Shown piece by piece: positions 18,654 through 27,048 of a stretch of DNA of 64,000 bases. Position numbers and translations under genes: made by a program. The notes under the pieces are model-generated. The model was given only the letters and a program-made list of their open reading frames with translations, had not been told where the DNA came from and did no database searches. Position 1 is the stretch's first letter; each line of letters begins with the position of its first letter. The DNA comes from Candidatus Poribacteria bacterium (GTDB taxonomy: Bacteria; Poribacteria; WGA-4E; WGA-3G), in contig JAJECK010000036.1 in NCBI GenBank assembly GCA_022822085.1, forward strand, positions 21,188 to 85,187, read 5' to 3'.

Positions 18654-19652
18654 ATGGCAAAACTACGTGTTGGCGTTATAGGGTGTAGTGGTATAGGGAC
18701 AACGCACGCATCCGGGTTAGTCGGATTACCAAATGTTGAATTAGCCGCGGGGTGCGATTTTGTGCAAAGCACACTGGATGCATTCAAAGCAAAATGGCAG
18801 GATAATTGGGATAATATCTCTCTATATACAAACCATCAAGAAATGCTCGCCGCCGAGAATTTAGATGTTGTTACAGTGGCGACTTCTGACCATCGGCATG
18901 CAGACCTTGTTGTTGATGCTGCAAACGCAGGTGTCAAAGGTATCTTCTGTGAAAAGCCGATGGCAACAAATGTGCAAGATGCAGACAGAATGCTGGAAGC
19001 AGCTGATAAAAACGGAACTATTCTATCCATTGATCATACTCGTAGATGGCAACCGTTGTGGCGGCACACAAGGGAAGAAATCGTCGGTGGTGGACAGATC
19101 GGGGATGTGCAGTATGTCATCGGTACATTGAGCGGTGGACGTGCAATGCTATTCCGAAACGGTACACATTGCGTAGATGCAATCTGCTATTTTGCAGACT
19201 CAACACCAGAATGGGTCTCTGCCGAATTGGAAGATGGCTACGAAGACTATAACGAGTATAAAGGTGATGGTGGACATAATCCATCTACAGAACCCTCAGC
19301 GCACGGATACATCCATTTTGCCAATGGCGTGCGTGGATATTATGCAGGGGGACCAAAATCAACACAATCCGGTTTCCGATGTGAAATTGTAGGTACAAAC
19401 GGATACATATTGATTAGTGATAAGGGAGCAACAATCCATCAGGGAGATTCAGTTGAAAAGATTGAGCCACCCACTTGGGATGTTGTTGGTATTCCGGCAG
19501 GTGTTCAAGAGACTGTAAAACTCGTTGCAGAAGGTGGAGAACCTGTATCTCCCGGCAGTGAAGGACACAAAGTTGTCCAGATTATCATTGGATTTTTGAC
19601 ATCACAACAACAGGATAATGGTAAAGTAAAATTGCCATTACCACACAATTAA
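18654..19652 (+). CDS. Gfo/Idh/MocA family NAD(P)-dependent oxidoreductase
   Basis: A 332-residue cytoplasmic sugar or inositol dehydrogenase-like enzyme. The Rossmann motif VGVIGCSGIGTTHA opens the protein, EKPMATNVQDADRM near residue 103 holds the conserved EKP lysine, and DHTRRWQP and NGTHCVDAICYF lie in the catalytic region. The substrate is not predictable. The gene has its own promoter and AGGAGG ribosome site and converges with the PotA-type gene, sharing a TTAA in which both stop codons overlap. Confidence 0.88.
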   Translation: MAKLRVGVIGCSGIGTTHASGLVGLPNVELAAGCDFVQSTLDAFKAKWQDNWDNISLYTNHQEMLAAENLDVVTVATSDHRHADLVVDAANAGVKGIFCEKPMATNVQDADRMLEAADKNGTILSIDHTRRWQPLWRHTREEIVGGGQIGDVQYVIGTLSGGRAMLFRNGTHCVDAICYFADSTPEWVSAELEDGYEDYNEYKGDGGHNPSTEPSAHGYIHFANGVRGYYAGGPKSTQSGFRCEIVGTNGYILISDKGATIHQGDSVEKIEPPTWDVVGIPAGVQETVKLVAEGGEPVSPGSEGHKVVQIIIGFLTSQQQDNGKVKLPLPHN

Positions 19653-20809
19653 TCTGTTGGTAGGACAATCGCATTTTCAGGCATCCAATGCAAATAAACC
19701 GTGTCACCTTGTTGAAAACGGTGTGATGAGGAGTTTCTTGTCCCCTGTTTCACGTCACTAAGGGGTGAGGGATCCGCGCCTTGCCATTGCTGATTTACAA
19801 TGATTGGTGCTGGATAGTCCGATTTAACAGTGTATTGCACTGTTGTTCCAAGATAACTTTCGTCTTGAATAACACCCCGTAGGCAATTCGGAATATTCTG
19901 ATTTGGTTCTGCTGATATGATAATCCGTTCTGGACGAACTATAACCGTTACTGCTGTGTCAATCTGAATAGTTTCATTATGTTTACAAATGAACTTAAAT
20001 GGTGGGTCAGTCCCTGTCATTATCTCTGCTAACTCACCATTTGAATCGACAATAATTCCATCTATAAAGTTTGAAGTTCCGATAAAGTCTGCCACAAAGC
20101 GATTCTGTGGAGAATCATATATTTCGTAAGGTGTTCCCACTTGTAGGATATTGCCTTCGTTCATTACTGCAATCCGATCCGAAAGTGTTAATGCTTCTCC
20201 TTGATCATGTGTGACATACACGAATGTTATCCCAACTTTACGTTGCAGTTCTTTAAGTTCCAACTGCATTTGCTTTCGGAGTTTCAGATCAAGTGCAGAT
20301 AGCGGTTCATCTAAAAGCAGGATAGTCGGTTCGTTAATTAAGGCGCGTGCAAGTGCAACACGCTGTCTTTCTCCGCCAGAAAGTTCAGTAGGTTTTCGTT
20401 CTCCGTATCCCCGCAACTGGACCAAATCAAGTGAACGTTCTACCGCATCTGCTATTTCTATTTTTGAGATTTTTTTCATCTGCAATCCAAATGCGATGTT
20501 TTGTGCTACTGTTTTGTGTGGGAATAACGCGTAATTTTGAAAGACTGTGTTGACAGGACGACGATAGGGAGGTGTATCTTCCATCAATTCTCCGTTGATG
20601 TAGACTTCACCTTCATCTGGAAAGACGAAACCTCCGATAATCCGAAGAGTTGTTGTTTTGCCGCATCCACTCGGACCGAGTAAGGAAAAAAACTCACCAC
20701 CCTCAATCTGCAATGATACATCGTTAACCGCAATCGTTTCCCCGAACTTTTTGGTTACTGATGATAGGATAATCTGACCTACGGACATGTCTAATCCGTT
20801 CTCTGACAT
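19649..20809 (-). CDS. PotA-like polyamine/iron ABC transporter ATPase
   Basis: A 386-residue importer ATPase. Walker A LLGPSGCGKTTTLR, Q-loop VFQNYALFPHKTV, signature LSGGERQRVALARAL, Walker B ILLLDEPLSALD and H-loop VYVTHDQGEAL are all intact, followed by a TOBE domain (VIVRPERIII). It most resembles spermidine/putrescine PotA. No permease or binding protein is adjacent. The C-terminal segment ADPSPLSDVKQGTR, between IIVNQQW and RFQQGD, looks like extra in-frame sequence. The start overlaps the end of the upstream methyltransferase by 19 bases; an alternative ATG at 20788 would avoid the overlap. Confidence 0.9.
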   Translation of the reverse strand: MSENGLDMSVGQIILSSVTKKFGETIAVNDVSLQIEGGEFFSLLGPSGCGKTTTLRIIGGFVFPDEGEVYINGELMEDTPPYRRPVNTVFQNYALFPHKTVAQNIAFGLQMKKISKIEIADAVERSLDLVQLRGYGERKPTELSGGERQRVALARALINEPTILLLDEPLSALDLKLRKQMQLELKELQRKVGITFVYVTHDQGEALTLSDRIAVMNEGNILQVGTPYEIYDSPQNRFVADFIGTSNFIDGIIVDSNGELAEIMTGTDPPFKFICKHNETIQIDTAVTVIVRPERIIISAEPNQNIPNCLRGVIQDESYLGTTVQYTVKSDYPAPIIVNQQWQGADPSPLSDVKQGTRNSSSHRFQQGDTVYLHWMPENAIVLPTD

Positions 20810-22038
20810 ATAACAATATTCTCTTCGTTCATCGTTGATGAAGTTTGACCTGCGACATTAGAAGGACTGTTCTTTTTGGGCATCCGTTTGTTAGGTATAT
20901 TCCTGACGATTGTTTCTTTATGAGAGAACCCGTGTTTACCAAATGCATGGACAACAAATTCGTCTGTTGGTAGTAGAACGTCTTTAACCCGACGGTTCCC
21001 AACAACATAGCATATAGTGGAACGTGGTGATAGCATTTTTGCAACAGTATCTATGCTGTGTCCGAGATCATTGTAAAATGCAGAAACATCACGCGATCGC
21101 TTTTCATCTATTGTTTGGATTTTTTCAATAGCAGTTGTCACAGGAGAATCTTCAAAAATGCTCTTTGATGGTTGTCCACCCATTGCAATTCTATCAACCT
21201 TACGTGCGTTATTTAGACCTATCCATTCTGCAGACAATCGAGAAAATTGGCCGTAAGCTACTGTAGTTTGTGAATCACCATAAGGTGGCGAGGTAATCAC
21301 CAGGTTATACCCACCAAGTGGTCGCGGTATTGGGAGCTCTCCAGCAACGGTATTAGCATGACATATTGTTGCTTCTACATCTTTGCGTTTTTCAAGGTAT
21401 GCAATTAAACCTTGTCTATTTCTGTTAATTTTTTTGTGATAGATACCAAAAACATCAGGATTAAAATTCTCAAGTTTTTCTGATGGCATACGATGCAATT
21501 TGAAAGTACTTGTTCTTGTATATGATACCTCGCGCACAGTCTCTGAATATGCAACCTTCATGAAGTTACGAATTGGTTCATCTTCCACTTTGTTGATCTG
21601 GTATAATAAGTAGGCAAGAAACTTCTTAACTTCATCCGAAAACCAATAGTCCAAATTGGGGACATCTGGAATCGGTACATCTGGTATCGTAGTAGTTCCA
21701 AATTCAATATCAAAAAAAGCATCGTTTAATCTATTGACTTCACTATCAAGTGCTTTCAATGAGATTGGCGTAACTTTAGCAGTTGCAATCAATCTCACGA
21801 GTGGGTTGATGTCGCATCCCACGCTATGCATACCGAACAGAGATGCCTCAACCAATGATGTACCTGTCCCACAATACGGATCCAGGAGCCATTCGCCTTC
21901 ACAGCCATACTCATTTAATAACCTTCTTGCTATCTGCGGAATCATCATGGCAGGATAGGTGTGAAAGCAGTGAGTATATTCCTTTGTATCTGCTGATCGG
22001 AAGTCCCAAGATTCATCTTTGTGTTTTAGGTCTCCCAT
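20791..22038 (-). CDS. site-specific DNA methyltransferase (TSPPY type)
   Basis: A 415-residue SAM-dependent methyltransferase. Motif I WLLDPYCGTGTSLVEA is near residue 50 and catalytic motif IV LVITSPPYGDSQT near 253, an order (I before IV) with a TSPPY motif that suggests exocyclic-amine methylation (N4-cytosine or N6-adenine). The N-terminus TKEYTHCFHTYPAMMIPQIA is characteristic of a group of type II-like methylases. It is 78 bases downstream of a second methyltransferase on the same strand. No restriction endonuclease is recognised beside it. Confidence 0.85.
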   Translation of the reverse strand: MGDLKHKDESWDFRSADTKEYTHCFHTYPAMMIPQIARRLLNEYGCEGEWLLDPYCGTGTSLVEASLFGMHSVGCDINPLVRLIATAKVTPISLKALDSEVNRLNDAFFDIEFGTTTIPDVPIPDVPNLDYWFSDEVKKFLAYLLYQINKVEDEPIRNFMKVAYSETVREVSYTRTSTFKLHRMPSEKLENFNPDVFGIYHKKINRNRQGLIAYLEKRKDVEATICHANTVAGELPIPRPLGGYNLVITSPPYGDSQTTVAYGQFSRLSAEWIGLNNARKVDRIAMGGQPSKSIFEDSPVTTAIEKIQTIDEKRSRDVSAFYNDLGHSIDTVAKMLSPRSTICYVVGNRRVKDVLLPTDEFVVHAFGKHGFSHKETIVRNIPNKRMPKKNSPSNVAGQTSSTMNEENIVICQRTD

Positions 22039-22116
22039 TAATATGTTACCAAGATTTGCATCAAATTCTAATTTAGCACATTAGTGATAGGACCCACCAG
22101 AAGATTGTTTGTGATT

Positions 22117-22899
22117 CTACATCTTAATGCTACTATTATATTCTATCAGATCACACCCGAGGAAATTTCGCCCTTTTGAGAGTGCAGCTTCCATAACAGA
22201 AAAGGAACCTGCAGCAGGATCAATCACATAATCACCTTCATTACTGACAGCAGCAATTAACTCTCCCTGTAAACCGATAGGCTTTTGATGGGGATGTTCG
22301 CGTGTTTTTGTCCGTTCAAGCCAGACATCACGAATGTTGTGGATTTTCCAAACCCCTTTCGCCTTTCGCGGATACTTCTGTAGAACAACACAATATTCAC
22401 TCACGCGTCTGGAACGGTACCCCATCCCAAACCTGTCTTTATTCCAGACGATCAAGTCAACAATGTCTAACTGTGTGCCATCAAACCAATTTTTGAATCC
22501 TTGGCATAGATGAAACTTGTCCATCCACAGAAAGAGATGTCCAGAAGGGATGAGCACATTGTCAATACCTTGAATGAATTTGCCAATCAGTTCTTCTGAC
22601 ATTTGCATCAATGCACTTCTGCGTTTTTCTCTACTTTTCCCTTCATTTCCGTAATTCATTTTGTCAAGCACACCTCTATATTGTGGATCCAGAAACGCTA
22701 CGGGGACTGATTCTACTGGCAGATGAGATAGAAACTGCAGACCGTCCATCTTTAACCTTGTATTCGGTATCAATAAATCAGGTAAATCTATAGCAGGGGT
22801 TTGTACGGTCCGTTCAGTGGAGAATACATTTTTTTTACAGGTGTCTGTTGTTTCAGGGAAAAGTGTGAGATTCTCGCCCGTGGAGGTTATTTTTTTCAT
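22117..22899 (-). CDS. DNA methyltransferase, beta-type motif order
   Basis: A 260-residue DNA methylase. Motif IV is DPQYRG near residue 71, in place of the usual DPPY; motif [18 protein letters not shown] is near residue 230, after the catalytic motif, as in beta-class N6-adenine enzymes. [13 protein letters not shown] just before motif I is the typical lead-in. The target sequence is unknown. It lies just downstream of the gatB fragment and upstream of a second methylase. Confidence 0.8.
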   Translation of the reverse strand: MKKITSTGENLTLFPETTDTCKKNVFSTERTVQTPAIDLPDLLIPNTRLKMDGLQFLSHLPVESVPVAFLDPQYRGVLDKMNYGNEGKSREKRRSALMQMSEELIGKFIQGIDNVLIPSGHLFLWMDKFHLCQGFKNWFDGTQLDIVDLIVWNKDRFGMGYRSRRVSEYCVVLQKYPRKAKGVWKIHNIRDVWLERTKTREHPHQKPIGLQGELIAAVSNEGDYVIDPAAGSFSVMEAALSKGRNFLGCDLIEYNSSIKM

Positions 22900-22929
22900 T
22901 TATTCTCCTGTTTCATATCTCTATTTATC

Positions 22930-23199
22930 CTAATTTTCAGACAAAACCCTCGCCAAAATTTGATTGACAAGCTGCGGATTTGCTTTGCCCTGCGTTGCCT
23001 TCATCACCTGACCGACAAGAAAGCCAATTGCCTTTTTCGTTCCATCACGTACATCTTGTGCTGGTCCAGGATTTTCTTCAATGACTTGCATGACAATTGA
23101 TTCAATTTCCGATGTATCAGTAATCTGTGCCATGCCTTTCTCTTCAACAATCTGTTTCGGCATCTTTCCGGTTTCGAAAGACTCATCTAAAAATGAAAC
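22930..23199 (-). pseudogene. gatB: gatB 3'-end fragment
   Basis: The reading frame from 23199 to the stop at 22930 encodes VSFLDESFETGKMPKQIVEEKG and onward, ending in GFLVGQVMKATQGKANPQLVNQIL, which is the C-terminal (YqeY-like) domain of GatB. An in-frame TAG at 23200-23202 ends homology upstream. An ATG at 23163 could allow a 77-residue product, but nothing else of GatB is present. The full gene lies at 27049-28575 in the same orientation. The fragment's tail (EEKGMAQITDTSEIE) looks closer to common GatB sequences than the tail of the full gene does. Confidence 0.8.
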
Positions 23200-23202
23200 C
23201 TA

Positions 23203-23492
23203 AAAAATTATGGTCTTATTCAGACATCAAAGAGTATACCACATTTTACTATTTTCTTTTAATAATTTTACTGAAATGAGGGCAAATTTTAATTTGCAAA
23301 ATTTTTTGAGATTTGCTATATTTAAGATGATGTAGTTTCACTACTTTGGTAAACCCACTTGCACTTTTGAAAGAGTAGCGGGTTTTGGCGATCCGAGGCG
23401 TGTGAGTGAACCGGCGAACTATTCATCGCTGGACAGTTATTGACGCGATAGAACTTCAGATAACATGAAAATCAGGTTGACCTTGAGACTAG
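23203..23492. other. AT-rich intergenic region before the TPR cassette
   Basis: No convincing ORF on either strand. The segment 23281-23340 is very AT-rich; an imperfect inverted repeat AAACCC...GGGTTT lies near 23350-23385. This is the left junction of the putative island. Confidence 0.4.
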
Positions 23493-23642
23493 ATGGAGTT
23501 TGCCTTATTAGACAAAGGACTTTCTGCAGTGGTAGTGCCTCTGTTACTGAGAAATCCTGATATAACTATTTCGGGAGTGAAAGATGAACATAGCACAATA
23601 GGTGTCTATAGCAAATTAGGTATGGAGGTACTGGAACAATGA
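23493..23642 (+). CDS. 49-residue ORF coupled to the TPR gene
   Basis: The ATG at 23493 opens a 49-codon frame (MEFALLDKGLSAVVVPLLL, then RNPDITISGVKDEHSTIGVY). Its TGA (23640-23642) overlaps the ATG of the TPR gene (23639) as ATGA, a classic translational-coupling arrangement. An in-frame TAG lies directly before the ATG, so it cannot extend. The Shine-Dalgarno is weak. I recognise no family. The coupled overlap is the main reason to consider it real. Confidence 0.42.
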   Translation: MEFALLDKGLSAVVVPLLLRNPDITISGVKDEHSTIGVYSKLGMEVLEQ

Positions 23643-24841
23643 ATGATGCCAACTTAATAGTGAATGATGCCGAAAGATGGTCTCGGTATAAATATCTACA
23701 TAAATATGATGATATTATCAAGGAATGCACTGATGCTATTGCATTAGACCCTCAGCGTTCTAATGCTTATAGATACAGAGCAGATGCTTATGTTGAAAAA
23801 GATCAACTTGACTTAGCTATTGCAGATTATAACAAAGCTATAAAATTAGACCCTGAATATATCTCAGCATATAAACGAAGAGGATACCTATACTGTCACC
23901 GTAAGAGGGAATATGACAAGGCGATTAATGATTACACAAAAGTTATCCTGTTAGACCCTAATGATCATGAAGCTTATGATAGAAGAGGATATAGTTATAC
24001 TTGCCAAGGCAATTATGCACAAGCAATTAATGATCACAATAGGGCAATCGAGCTGAAATCTGATTATGCTTTAGCATATAAAAATTTAGGTTTCGTACAT
24101 TCTTCTATGGGTGAGCTTGATACAGCGATTATAAACCTAAATACAGCAATAGACTTAGATCAAGGTCTTGCTGTAGCTTATAGTACTAGAGGTTTTGTAC
24201 ATTCTTCCAAGAATGATTTTCACTCAGCGATTGCAGACCTAAACACAGCAATAACGTTAAATGAACAGTACCCAAAAGCTTATCGTAACAGAGGCTATGC
24301 CCATGCTCGTTTGATGAATTTTAGACAGGCTTTACAGGACCATTCAAATGATATCCTGTATAGTTTTGCTCTTGGAGATCATCAAAATCTTGCTTCAGCA
24401 TACAACGCCCGGGGATTAACTTATACCCTCATGGATGAATATGGAAAAGCCCTTAAGAATTACAATCAAGCTATTAGGTACCGACAAAACCAATCTCGTA
24501 TATATTTGAACATAGGAGACTTATATCGTTTGCAAGATAATGGTGAGCAAGCAATTGAGAATTACGACAATGCTGTACTTTACAGTCCTAATCATAAAAT
24601 AGACGTTGTGGATCGTAACTTTGCCCATAATGCTGGAGACATAATCAAAAATGCTCACAGATTACTGTCGGAGAAAATCGAATCACTTCAGCAAAATAGT
24701 GCTGATTACTATTATTACTCTGGTGTCCGGGCGTTATTTAGGAACAGCACAACTGCTGCAATAAGGTATTTTCGATTTGCCTCGGATGAGGGTTATCATG
24801 ATCCCAAGGTTAACCAACACATTGAAAACCTAAAAGATTGA
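23639..24841 (+). CDS. tetratricopeptide repeat protein
   Basis: The 400-residue protein is built almost entirely of TPR units (about nine), such as AYRYRADAYVEKDQLDLAIA and AYDRRGYSYTCQGNYAQAIN, from about residue 12 to 305, followed by a helical C-terminal part (AHRLLSEKIESLQQN, GVRALFRNSTTAAIRYF). No signal peptide, so probably cytoplasmic and a protein-protein scaffold. GGAGGT lies about 10 bases upstream of the start. Its 3' end overlaps the 3' end of the convergent helicase gene by 12 bases. Its AT-rich sequence and position between two gatB tails suggest acquired DNA. Confidence 0.88.
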   Translation: MNDANLIVNDAERWSRYKYLHKYDDIIKECTDAIALDPQRSNAYRYRADAYVEKDQLDLAIADYNKAIKLDPEYISAYKRRGYLYCHRKREYDKAINDYTKVILLDPNDHEAYDRRGYSYTCQGNYAQAINDHNRAIELKSDYALAYKNLGFVHSSMGELDTAIINLNTAIDLDQGLAVAYSTRGFVHSSKNDFHSAIADLNTAITLNEQYPKAYRNRGYAHARLMNFRQALQDHSNDILYSFALGDHQNLASAYNARGLTYTLMDEYGKALKNYNQAIRYRQNQSRIYLNIGDLYRLQDNGEQAIENYDNAVLYSPNHKIDVVDRNFAHNAGDIIKNAHRLLSEKIESLQQNSADYYYYSGVRALFRNSTTAAIRYFRFASDEGYHDPKVNQHIENLKD

Positions 24842-26779
24842 GGCATTATTTTGAGATCTAGTTTTGTCCATTTTCCATGTCTCTATACACTCATTCAGAT
24901 GTTCTTTGTAATTCTTGTCAGCTAGGACTATAAGCATTGTTTTAGCCCTACTCATACCTATATAAAGAACTCTGTTTAGATGTTTTTCATTTTCTATCAA
25001 AACTGTTCCTTCAAAACTAACTTGGGCATCAGTGCGAGATATAACCAATATGACAAGGTCGCTTTCTAAACCCTGGAAGTCATAGACATCACTATATCTA
25101 AGAATATTTGAAGGGACATCACTATTATATTTAAGAATATCTGAAGGATCGTCAGATTCTAAGATATCCCCTTGGTCAACTTCAGGTATCCTGCGTATAT
25201 TGCATAGTTTCCAGCCGCCATAATTCGACTGATTAGTGCCAAACTCAGTACCGTCTGTACTGGACAACAAAATAATCTGCCTAGATCCATGACCTTCAGA
25301 TTTCCATATAGATAACAACTTCTCAAGTTGATTTTCCAATTGGTCCTGTCCTTCAAAATATTTGATTTGGACATCTGGTCCATGCACGCCAGACATAGAA
25401 CTCGATGGAATATTAGTTAGACCGTAGACAGCATCCGCTATCTCATGTGTATTTCGGCAATTGGTTTTCAATTCATCGTAGGACCATTTATGGTCAATAC
25501 CAAATTCTATCAGGACTTTTTCCCATTCCAGCTTCCTATCAAGCATGACAATAGCTTGGTTCAAATCGCCAAACATGGTCCAACAACCATTATCCATGTT
25601 ATCTTTCAACAACTCATTCATTAGGTTTAGAAAACACGGGTCAAGTAGGTTCTGTGCTTCGTCAACAATTAAATAATCGAAATAATTAGAAAACTCATTT
25701 TCCCTTAGATCATCAACCGCATTTCCGATAAAATGATACCATCCATTATCAATGTCACCTTTCCTAAGTGTCTCTTCCAATTTAGAATCCTTCAGTATTT
25801 CCGTGTACTTATTCTTGAGAACATCATTATCTTTAAAAACCGATAACAACAATGTTGCGGGGGTTCCTGCTACAATTTTACCTGTGACACCTTTTGATAT
25901 TCCGGTTGCCCATTTCTCAAAACGGCCGCTTAGGGTAGCGTTGCTGCACATTAAAGCAACAGTTTCCTCATGTTTTTCGGCACGTCTTTTTGCAAGTTCC
26001 ATTGCAAGAACGGTCTTACCTGTACCAGCGGCACCGTCAATTATACAACGCGGATTTTTTTCTGTACGATCTAAACTCGTGTATTGCTCATATGTGAGGC
26101 GTAGCAATTCTCTATTGAGGGTATCCAAATTGGTACTAAATATTTTCATAAGTGTTGGCTCCATGTTATGTTTCGATTCAAGTTTATCTTGCAGTTCACT
26201 AAATTTCAATTGTGCATTCTCCCAGTCCTCATCATACGTATCTATATTTTCCCACTTTAACAGAGCAAAGGCATAATTTTCCAACATTTCGCCTAATTTA
26301 CTTGGATTTAAGGGATCACAAGTAGCGTTATATTCTGTCACCATGGTAAAACGTCTTGGTAAAACTGTCCCCTCGGGGAATAATGGTCTCAAGTGCTCCG
26401 GTAATTCTTTCGCTTCATATTGTGTTTCTGTGGGATAAACTACGGCATGACCAATCGCAAGCGGAGAATCATCATCAAAGTATTCTGGAAATTGTTTTCG
26501 TAACTTTTCCATAACTTCTTTGGAAATTGATATCGGTGCTATAGTATTTCCCGATAAATCAACGAGGTCAGTCGGCTCTAAAACCACCTCAAGACAAATC
26601 ACGCAAAGATCTGTCTTATGATGCAAAACAAAACTAATCCTTGTGTCAGAAACTTCAAATGAATGAAAGACCACCCATTCTTTTACGGAAGTATTAGTGA
26701 TCCATCTGAAGGTTTCAGAAATCATTCTTTCCGGCACCGGGGATTCGCCAGAAATTGGATACGGTATCATTGTAGGCAT
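24830..26779 (-). CDS. SF1-type DNA/RNA helicase with degenerate NERD-like N-terminus
   Basis: A 649-residue P-loop helicase of the UvrD/DUF2075 (Schlafen-group) kind. Walker A DGAAGTGKTVLAMELA is near residue 250, DYLIVDEAQNLLD (motif II) near 370, MFGDLNQAI (motif III) near 400, ELKTNCRNTHEIA (motif IV) near 437, VYDFQGLESDLVIL (motif V) near 575 and LYIGMSRAKTML (motif VI) near 615. The first 150 residues (VVFHSFEVSDTRISFVL, LCVICLEVV) recall a NERD nuclease domain but lack clear catalytic residues. Between motifs IV and V a 30-33 base unit is tandemly repeated. AAGGGAT precedes the ATG, and a TATAAT lies at 26798-26803. Similar genes occur in defence islands. Confidence 0.82.
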   Translation of the reverse strand: MPTMIPYPISGESPVPERMISETFRWITNTSVKEWVVFHSFEVSDTRISFVLHHKTDLCVICLEVVLEPTDLVDLSGNTIAPISISKEVMEKLRKQFPEYFDDDSPLAIGHAVVYPTETQYEAKELPEHLRPLFPEGTVLPRRFTMVTEYNATCDPLNPSKLGEMLENYAFALLKWENIDTYDEDWENAQLKFSELQDKLESKHNMEPTLMKIFSTNLDTLNRELLRLTYEQYTSLDRTEKNPRCIIDGAAGTGKTVLAMELAKRRAEKHEETVALMCSNATLSGRFEKWATGISKGVTGKIVAGTPATLLLSVFKDNDVLKNKYTEILKDSKLEETLRKGDIDNGWYHFIGNAVDDLRENEFSNYFDYLIVDEAQNLLDPCFLNLMNELLKDNMDNGCWTMFGDLNQAIVMLDRKLEWEKVLIEFGIDHKWSYDELKTNCRNTHEIADAVYGLTNIPSSSMSGVHGPDVQIKYFEGQDQLENQLEKLLSIWKSEGHGSRQIILLSSTDGTEFGTNQSNYGGWKLCNIRRIPEVDQGDILESDDPSDILKYNSDVPSNILRYSDVYDFQGLESDLVILVISRTDAQVSFEGTVLIENEKHLNRVLYIGMSRAKTMLIVLADKNYKEHLNECIETWKMDKTRSQNNASIF

Positions 26780-27048
26780 ATAATATCCCTTGCTCCTATT
26801 ATACTTGGAAGATTAAATTTATTTAATGGACAGTCCACAAGAACACTGAAAACTTTGGAAACACACTCTCATTGAAAGTCTCTAAAAATTTCAAAACTAA
26901 TTTACTATATCTGAATTATACTAAATGTTGCAAAAATTGTCAAAAAAGATTTACTGAAGTAAAAAAATAATTCCGCAATTTCCAGATATTTTGTTGTCCT
27001 TTATAATCGTGACAAAACGTATCTTCAATCATAATAAGCCAACCGAAC

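Noticed and set aside
22930..23163. Stand-alone YqeY-type protein in place of a gatB fragment
   Set aside because: The homology extends upstream of the only ATG (VSFLDESFETGK), matching GatB and not YqeY, and stops at an in-frame TAG.
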